DNA of 25,950 bases, from contig JBNGIS010009185.1 in assembly GCA_049999725.1 (NCBI GenBank), positions 19,358 to 45,307 on the forward strand, given 5' to 3'. The notes under the pieces were generated by a model. That model saw only the letters and a program-made list of their open reading frames with translations. It made no database searches and was not told where the DNA came from. Shown here one piece after another: positions 19,689-25,950 of this stretch (within the stretch, counting starts at the first letter, position 1; each line of letters opens with the position of its first letter). This stretch comes from Haplomitrium mnioides. Taxonomy: Eukaryota; Marchantiophyta; Haplomitriopsida; Calobryales. The translations under genes were made by a program, and so were the position numbers.

Positions 19689-19710
19689 TAGTTTAAAGTA
19701 GTGGTTGTTC
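19689..19710 (-). repeat. Right terminal inverted repeat of the inserted element
   Basis: Read on the minus strand it is AACAACCACTACTTTAAACTA, matching the left end with one mismatch over the first 15 bases. Gypsy coding sequence resumes at the very next codons. Confidence 0.6.
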
Positions 19711-20270
19711 ATAGAGGATTTTGGAGGCTTACCGAGTTTTATTGTCGATTTGAAAAAGGTTTTGCACAAATAAGAGAACCATTGACCAACTTGCTCAAGA
19801 AAAGTCACACGTAGAAATGGGTAGCTGTAGAAGAGTTGGCATTCTAAGCATTGAAGAAGTCACTTCTTTATGCCTCTATTTTTAAATGGTATTGTTCTAA
19901 ACGACCAATCAAATGTTTGGTAGATGCATCGGGATAAGCTATTGGTGAAGTTTTGCAACAAGGATGGGAGGATGGTTGGCATCATATTGACTTTTTTTCT
20001 CTAGAAAGTTGAGCGATAGTGAGCAAAACTACCACACCACGGAGTGAGAAAATTTGTGATTGTACTATCAACCAAGCATTGGAAGCATTATCTAGAAGAT
20101 AATAAGTGTTTTTTCAAAACCAACTATAAACCTCTAATCCATTTGAAAAATCAAAGAGAGATCTCAAAAGGTAGATTTGATAAGCGGAGTGCAACAACGA
20201 TTTCATACGAAGATGATTTATATAGAAGAAAAAAGTCAAATTGCAGATGTCTTGACCTATATGCCTCAAC
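19711..20270 (+). pseudogene. Ty3/gypsy RT connection and RNase H (right half of the split pol)
   Basis: This degrades RNA in RNA-DNA hybrids during reverse transcription. The text resumes the pol interrupted at 10059: RGFWRLTEFYCRFEKGFAQI, EPLTNLLKKSHT-stop-KW, EELAF-stop-ALKKSLLYA, then CLVDASG-stop-AIGEVLQQ with the first catalytic Asp of RNase H at 19922-19924, DGWHHIDFFS, YHTTE-stop-E, VIVLSTKHWKHYLEDNKCFFKTNYKPLIHLKNQ, and KSQIADVLT at about 20236. Stops and shifts are frequent. No integrase domain follows, so the element is truncated or replaced after about 20300. Confidence 0.9.
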
Positions 20271-20611
20271 TCAACATCATGTCACACATAACAATTCATC
20301 CTACTTGGTGGGCAAAAATATTGGCTGCAATAAAAGGAAATGAAGAGATCATTGATACACAACAAAAGAAATTGGTGAAAGAAGTGAGAGGATTGATTTT
20401 CTCATGGGCATACACATCACTTATACAACTACATCGTCCACACTTATTCCATGACATCTACAAACATGCAATAGAGAATGAAAAACAATGGAGTCTCATG
20501 CACATACAATGCATAAGACCCCACAGATTTTCAGCTATAGATGTGTGGACTAGAGGAGTCATACCAATTGAAGTGTTCAGGTTTGCAACTTCATTATGTG
20601 GGGAGATTTAG
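20177..20611 (+). pseudogene. Chimeric 144-residue ORF: RNase H end, unknown part, fragment of another retroelement
   Basis: The first third is the RNase H tail of the gypsy element (MIYIEEKSQIADVLTYMPQ). The middle (residues about 45-115) is unrecognised. The last 30 residues, FSAIDVWTRGVIPIEVFRFA, match FSAMDVLTRGVILVEVFRLA of the retroelement at 24081, in the same reading frame and about 85% identical in DNA over 79 bp. It looks like an accidental fusion of two retroelement fragments. A host function is unlikely. Confidence 0.5.
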
Positions 20612-22267
20612 ATCTTTGGACAATATTTTTTAGAGAGAGAAATAATTATGAGAAAATTTGAAGAAGGAATTGATCCATGCATTTTATTAGCTACTTGATT
20701 GTTCAACAAGATCAATATTCACAAAAATTAGGGTCTCTAATTACAAGCTAGCAAGGAATTTTGAGAGAAGGTCATTTGATCAAGCAAGTTTCCTTGGTGA
20801 TCGCAGATGTAGAAAAAAAAGCATTTTTTTTAGACTTTTGAAGAGGTTTTTGAAGTGTAGACTAGTGGGTTGTAGAGGAAAATGTTTGCAAAGCTGGTAT
20901 TTTTGTTGGTTATCAGCAAGTCTATTTCTCTAGTCCCATAGTGGCTTGCATATGTCAACTCTTGGTGAAAGCGAATATTCTGTGTAAGCTATAGCTTGGA
21001 GTCTAGATTCTAAGCTATGTTTTATTCATCATTAGCAATAGCCCTGTTTTAAGCAATCTAGTCTATATCAAAGGCAATGCAATGAGAGACACATGATATT
21101 GTAATATTGGTAGTAGACTAGAGTCTTGTCAACGACTACATTGCAAGAGTTGGATGTAGTGGAACAATTCTATTTGGCTAGTTTGTGAATTGAGCTTCAG
21201 TAAAGGCTGTTGGAATTCCAAGAGAAGGATTGCTTGAGGGCCATTCTTAAGCAAATCTCTGATACTATTGGAGAATTTTGTCAATAGAAATCTTGAGGCA
21301 GATTCCTTAAGATAATGTTTTTGTAAGGAGGTTTGCCTGCATTTGAGCTAGAGAGCAGCCAACATATTGCTCTTAGTTTTTAATTTTTGTTGTAGCAAAT
21401 CATATGCTTTAGAGACAGGGATTGATAAACCAGAATTTTTTAAATTTATTTCATGATTTCTATTGCAACAGATGAGCAAGCTCCATAGATTGGGACCAAT
21501 AAAGAGACAATTTACTCTATTTGAAATCATCTTAGCTCTCAAAAAATCTATTAGTAAGGAGTCAATGAAAGCAAAATTATTGAAGGAAACATTACTTTGT
21601 TTTGGGCTCACAAGAGATAGCCTTGATCTAATTTGAGAAAACATTGTACCTTGTTCAAAGGAAAGACTAAGATTTTATAAAGGACAAGGAAGAAGGAAAT
21701 AAGAGTGAAAGCTTTGTATTTGTGATCAGCCAATTACAGAGTGGATCAAAATATTGTAGAGGAGATTGCTTTGTTTTGGGCTAACAAGACAGACTTAGTA
21801 TGATCCAAAATAGCACATTAATTTGTTTGGAGGTGAGAGGTTCAAAAGAGACCCGCTGCAAGAAGTTTGTTTGCAACACAGAGTAGGGGTAATTGAACTC
21901 TAATCAAATTAAAAACAAAATTTTTGGTGGAAAAAAAAATTCTGAATTCAAAGAGAGGAAGAACCAGACCCTTTGATGAGTGGTGCATGGGTTGTAGGAG
22001 TCCACCAGCATGCTCTTAGGGCATAGGCTATCTAGAAACCCAGGTTTTTGCTAAAGTGAAGCAAGAGAGTCTAAAAACTTGTTTGCAGAACACCGAAGAT
22101 CGATCTGCGGTACTCAAGAGAAAAGAAAAAATATTCTGTTCTAACTTGTTTTCAAGTCTGCCCCTAGGTTGAGAAGAAGACCAATCAACTATTATTGGTA
22201 GGCCAAAGTGTACCTTGTCAAGAGAAGAAGTAAGGGTCACTTGTGTTGATTTGCGCATCTCAACCAA
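20612..22267. other. Non-coding stretch, possibly LTR/leader of the downstream retroelement
   Basis: No recognisable protein. A 98-residue minus-strand open frame (21644-21348) has no motif. The phrase ATTACTTTGTTTTGGGCTCACAAGAG (from 21591) returns with changes at 21764 (ATTGCTTTGTTTTGGGCTAACAAGAC), a short direct repeat 173 bp apart. I found no clear LTR limits or primer site. Confidence 0.4.
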
Positions 22268-22270
22268 CTT

Positions 22271-22328
22271 GTGGGCAAGTGGTAGAGTGGAAACCGCACA
22301 TCCTATGAGTTGTGAGTGAGTTCAATTG
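22271..22328 (+). other. Possible tRNA-derived (SINE-like) head
   Basis: TGGTAGAGTGG (22280-22290) fits a polymerase III A box, and GAGTTCAATTG (22318-22328) is a weak B box at normal spacing. GCACATCC and ATGAGTTGTG between them are reminiscent of tRNA-like plant repeats. No cloverleaf can be closed with confidence. It ends just before the gag ATG at 22342. Confidence 0.3.
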
Positions 22329-22341
22329 AGCAGAGGTCAAC

Positions 22342-23700
22342 ATGGAGCCAAGGAGTGGAAGGTTGTGATACAAAGTCACTTGTAGTGGCATCTAGTTTCG
22401 ACCTGCAATAGGAGCGACTCAACAACTAGTAAGTGACCATACATCAAACGAAGAGGAGGAAACTTTTTCTAGCACTCAAGTACATTCCTCTTTGTCGTGG
22501 GATACGGATGACATATATTGGACCACAAAAGAGCTAAGGAGATTCTCTAGTGCAGTACGCACTATTGATCTTAATGATTTTACCAAAGAGTTTCATACTT
22601 GGTGTGACCTGTGAACAATTCAGAATTCTACTCTTTTTACACCTTTCATGGCATGGAAAGGTTCGTTTGAGCATCCGAAGGGCTATCCATGAATGATTAT
22701 CATGAATTCTGGCAAGTTTATTTGACTAAGATTGAGGATTGGAGACAGTATTGGTCACCCAATTATGTCTGAATTACTTATGATGGAAGAGCAAGTACCC
22801 ATTACCCTGTGACCCATAATGCATCCTCTAGTGGCACTAGCCACAACATTGGTGCTTCAAGGGCAGGAGGACATTTCAATATACTTGTTCCAATCACTAC
22901 ATCAAAGTTTGGAGGGATCCCATTGTTGAACCATGTGGTTGAGTTTTTTGAGCTTGTGAGACAGAACTACCAAGGCTTGAGGACTGATTAGCTTGAGGAC
23001 TGAGTTTGCAAGAGCTCCAGCTCAAGACTAGAGAGAATCTGAGAGAAGCATGCACTAGGATGTGAAGGCTCATCAATGTCATGAAGTAGGTGATAGAGGC
23101 TTAAGCTGTCAAGTTTTGGTATGCTATTCTTGATAGGGATTTGAGGAGGAGAGTGAGAGATGCCACCCTTCTCAGGGATTTTGTTCTCACTCTTGCTATT
23201 TTTTTTACATTATCAAGGCATATTGAGCTCAATATGGTGAATGAGAAAGCAGTTATTGGTTTTCAGAAGGAAATGCCAAAACTTGCGTCTCCAACCACAT
23301 CTACCTCACAGTCTGCGCTATAGAAGGGCTAGAAGGTTGGAAGATAGTCAAGAGGACAGAAGGTGTTGCCATCTTATGTAGGTAAGCAGTCAAGTTATTG
23401 GATCTGTGGTGGAGATCATTTGCATGAGTAATGTCTAGAGGCATAGAAGCCACAAGCAACGCATTCTAGAGATGCATGTGCATCTGGCCAACAACAATGT
23501 GACCATTATGGAGTCATGGGTCACACCAAGGATAGATGTTTTCTACTTCGTCCAAAGCTGCGATGAGGAGGAGATTGCACAAGTGAGCAACGTAGAGGTG
23601 GGCAAGGTGGTTGTGGCCGAGAAGCATCACCAGCTGAGAGAGTTGGGGTAGGTGTTCCATCCTTTACTATGGATCCAAAGGATGTTAGGATTGCATAGTT
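22342..23700 (+). pseudogene. Gag region of a methyltransferase-bearing retroelement
   Basis: From ATG 22342 the frame reads ATQQLVSDHTSNEEEETFSS, WDTDDIYWTTKELRRF and FTKEFHTWCDL. After shifts it gives DYHEFWQVYLTKIEDWRQYW, a Ser/Gly-rich stretch and GGIPLLNHVVEFFELVRQNYQ. I do not recognise this capsid-like part. Two zinc knuckles identify it as gag: SYWICGGDHLHE-stop-C near 23395-23434 and CDHYGVMGHTKDRC at 23500-23541, the latter a CX2CX4HX4C knuckle with the second Cys changed to Tyr. An arginine/glycine-rich stretch follows (about 23560-23640). Stops and frameshifts are many. It leads in order to the protease and methyltransferase regions, so all belong to one polyprotein. Confidence 0.65.
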
Positions 23701-24880
23701 GGAGCATTAATTAGCTGCTATGACTACAATACAAACGAGGTCCAACTCTAGAGTTGAAGCCTCTACTTCATATGAAGCTGATGGAAGATTAGCTGACATG
23801 GAATTCATGTGTGAAACAACCCATGTTGATGCTTTTGCAGCAGTGACCAAAGCAACAGGCAAGGTTCTTGAGCCTAAGAGAGTAGCAGTGGAGTTGGATC
23901 CTTAAAAGGGGGATGCTCACTAGCAAGTAAAGCTTCCATAGTCATTTGAGTTGATAGATTTGGTGAGGACTACTTCCATACATCCGACTCAGGCTTCCAA
24001 GGATATGGAGATTAATTGAAGTAGAGGGGAATGCATCTTCAGCTATGGAGATAGCCAAGTTAGTAGTACCCAAACCACTATTTTCAGCTATGGATGTGTT
24101 GACAAGAGGAGTCATATTAGTTGAAGTGTTCAGATTGGCAACCACATTATATTAGGAGACACAAGGTGCTACTTCCAGTATGGAGGTAAGACTTGTGAGT
24201 AGAGTAGCTGATGCAAGTGCCTCTACATCTGGAGGTGAGACATGGCATGTTGCTTTGGCTTAGTTGATGGAGTTATCAGCCCAACCAACATTTGAGAGGA
24301 CAAGATTCAAACCTAGTGTGGTGTCTATAAAAACTCAAAGTGGTATTTTTCAACTTGTTGGTCCTTCAAATGTGGTGTACAAGCAAACTAGACTGCTATT
24401 GGATACAAGTACACAATCTTTATTTGTTAGGCAAGTCAGCCATGTAGGAATTGAGATTGAGGCCTAGAGATGTGGAGATTTGCTCTTTTCCAATCCAGAC
24501 TTCATTGGGAAGACCTTCACCCACACAACACATCACATGTAGAAAGATTGAGCTTAGAGTGCAAGCTGATCATCCCACAGATAGCTCATAGGTGAGCGCT
24601 CAAGCTATACTCACTAAGGTTGAGTCTTATGATGTTTTGGTGGGGTATACAGTGCTATATCCCACGGGGCTCACTATTAATTTTTGGGACGAGTTAGTGT
24701 TCTTTCAGCCTGGATGGCGATCTAGAGAGGCACAATTGAGCAAGTTGCTTGTCAGATTTAGTGGACCAACTGAGGGTCCACTATGACAACCTATGGCATT
24801 GTCAAATTTTTGTGAGGTGATCACCGACTACTCTGACTTGTTGGAAGAGAATGCACATGTAACATTCCTTCCATCGATGA
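23701..24880 (+). pseudogene. Retroelement linker and aspartic protease region
   Basis: The part 23701-24260 is an acidic, Ala/Ser/Thr-rich linker with recurring SAMD/SSME-type phrases. At 24264-24467 the frame holds FKPSVVSIKTQSGIFQLVG and QTRLLLDTSTQSLFV, an aspartic protease active site with D-T-S (24402-24410) where D-T-G is normal. The following block (about 24530-24786, one frame over) has QADHPTDS, AQAILTKVESYDVLVGYTVLYPTG, INFWDELVFFQPGW and LLVRFSGP. It resembles the conserved second half of the protease region in some plant and green-algal gypsy-type elements known to me. At least two frameshifts occur (before 24592 and near 24880). The family call rests on motif reading only. Confidence 0.6.
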
Positions 24881-25860
24881 GGCGTCTTCAAAGTTTGTGA
24901 GGCCAACATTTTCGTTAGGTGAGGTGATTCCTACAAGTAGAAGTAAGGAGAGGTTGTGGCAGTTACATGCATCTAGAATGGTTGAGGATGTTTGGCATGA
25001 TGTATTTATGCCATATTATGCATCGAGTAGTTTTGTCACACTTGGATCTATGAATCTTTTACCATTAGATACTATGCCAACTTTATGGCAACATCTTGTT
25101 GATGGTATTTGTTTGATAGAGTTGTTTGGAGGCATCAGTACAGAGGTAGCTGTTGTGCTCCAAGCAAGAATTTGAGTTTAGCAGTATTTGTATGTGGAGA
25201 AGGGTGAGATCGCCTACAAAATCTCCTTGATACATGTGGTGATGATGGTTGAGCAATATCCACGATTTCTTTCAATTAATGCAGTGTGAGATTATATACA
25301 TGCATTGGTGATGGACATCTTATTGCTAAGGGCAGATCACTTAGTTGGAGTGGGGCCGATTGGCTTGTTGATTGCTGGATGGCCATGTTTGGGCCAATCT
25401 AGGGCTGGTTTAGGCCTCACTCAAAATTGTTTTGGAAGATGTTGATGGTTCTGTGCCATCTCTCATGCACATATCCTAGAGAATGTGCCTATACTATGAG
25501 ATAGTTGCTAATGCCTTGTAGAGAGGGTTTATCAAATGTGCTCTTAGATTGGATGTGTCATATTGTTGGATGCAGCACAAGCAAGATCACGAGCACACCG
25601 TCTACGATTGTGGTGGACCAATCTACTGCCTACTTAGGTGCTAAAGAGAGTTTATAACGTTATTGTGAGATCACCAAGTGTCACTGTGGATGATATTTTG
25701 GATGCGAGATGTTATGTTCAGAAAGTACCTTATACTGACCACCCACCATTGGCGCTAGTCAACATGGTAGATAGATATCGTGGAGCATTGCCCACATTGG
25801 TGAGTCATCCTACATCTTATGCATTTTAAGCAAGAGGCCATGGTCTTATTTGGGATGCAA
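24881..25860 (+). pseudogene. Cytosine-5 DNA methyltransferase domain inside the retroelement polyprotein
   Basis: C5 methyltransferases transfer a methyl group from S-adenosylmethionine to carbon 5 of cytosine in DNA. One frame (that of 24897) shows the motifs in order: LIELFGGIS at 25113 (motif I, normally FAGIG), LLIAGWPCLGQSRAGLG with the catalytic Pro-Cys at 25383-25388 (motif IV), ILENVP with Glu-Asn-Val at 25479-25487 (motif VI), SRAHRLRLWWTNLLP at about 25587-25631 (motif VIII, RxR), and ALPTLVSHPTSYAF at 25785-25826 (motif IX region). The frame holds for over 300 codons yet contains about nine stops, so it is dead by point mutation rather than rearrangement. It follows gag and protease; reverse transcriptase would lie beyond the window. 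C5 methyltransferases captured by retrotransposons have been described in a charophyte alga and in dinoflagellates. Confidence 0.82.
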
Positions 25861-25886
25861 CCTTGCAGAAACTGGTGGAACCCAGC

Positions 25887-25890
<4 letters not shown>

Positions 25891-25950
<60 letters not shown>
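25891..25950. repeat. (GA)n microsatellite at the window end
   Basis: At least 30 perfect GA units, running off the right edge. It begins about 30 bp after the methyltransferase reading becomes unclear, so the tract may interrupt the polyprotein. Confidence 0.98.

Larger units (their letters stand above)
10063..19710. mobile_element. Candidate 9.65-kb TIR element inserted into the gypsy pol gene
   Basis: Gypsy protein similarity stops at 10059 (within the AIQ..W..P.N..Q linker) and resumes at 19711-19713 with the next expected residues, RGF.GLT. At those two points lie inverted repeats: AACAACAACTACTTT on the left and the complement of AAAGTAGTGGTTGTT on the right, 14 of 15 bases pairing, with weaker pairing further in. 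ATA(A) at 10059-10062 and ATA(G) at 19711-19714 could be a 3-4 bp target duplication. Inside are two divergent, intron-bearing genes, and all copies of an alternating pyrimidine-purine minisatellite family fall within these limits. Exact ends, superfamily and duplication length are inferred; the presence of a large insertion between RT and RNase H is directly seen. Confidence 0.65.

Noticed and set aside
21348-21644. A minus-strand 98-residue frame as a small gene.
   Set aside because: No recognisable domain, no supporting context, and it overlaps part of a short direct repeat (21591 and 21764).
22271-22328. A functional tRNA gene.
   Set aside because: The B box is poor and no acceptor or anticodon stem closes, so at best it is a tRNA-derived repeat head.

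Overview
The window looks like heterochromatic, transposon-dense DNA of a land plant or a close green relative. It is AT-rich, carries assembly gaps, plant-type Ty1/copia and Ty3/gypsy elements and long (TA)n and (GA)n microsatellites, and has no intact host gene. The species cannot be read from the sequence. The mix of elements fits a non-flowering lineage (fern, lycophyte, moss or gymnosperm) better than a flowering plant, but that is inference. Almost every coding region is a relic. Many premature stops are the kind produced by C-to-T change at CG and CHG sites (CGA to TGA, CAG to TAG, TGG to TAG).

Layout: (1) 1-1694, the 3' end of a Ty3/gypsy element: end of integrase, polypurine tract and a 1,220-bp LTR with TGTGAAG/CTTCACA ends. 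It sits inside (2) a minus-strand Ty1/copia relic, 1695-3378 (gag, zinc knuckle, protease, start of the pre-integrase domain). (3) 3379-7700, mostly non-coding: a hairpin-prone (TA)n tract with a gap, three 183-bp tandem repeats, and a TATA box that together look like the control region of the next element. (4) 7737-10059 and 19711-20270, one Ty3/gypsy element (gag, protease, reverse transcriptase, RNase H) split in two by (5) a candidate 9.65-kb inserted DNA element, 10063-19710. (6) 20271-22267, a chimeric ORF and non-coding DNA. (7) 22342-25860, a second kind of retroelement: gag with zinc knuckles, an aspartic protease, and then a cytosine-5 DNA methyltransferase domain inside the polyprotein. 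(8) A (GA)n tract that runs off the end.

The 10063-19710 insert is the most unusual part. It has imperfect terminal inverted repeats exactly where the gypsy reading stops and resumes. It carries two decayed, divergently transcribed, intron-containing genes with a shared promoter region of about 460 bp. The minus gene belongs to a family with LQLDNT and VGHTHxxID motifs and may be a DDE-type transposase. The plus gene joins a ParB-like domain to what looks like an N6-adenine/N4-cytosine type DNA methyltransferase. Introns and flanks, but not the exons or the promoter, hold short tandem arrays with unit lengths of 24, 25 or 30 bp, all built round an alternating pyrimidine-purine palindromic core such as TATGCGCGCATA.

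Two unrelated mobile elements in 26 kb therefore each appear to have carried their own DNA methyltransferase.
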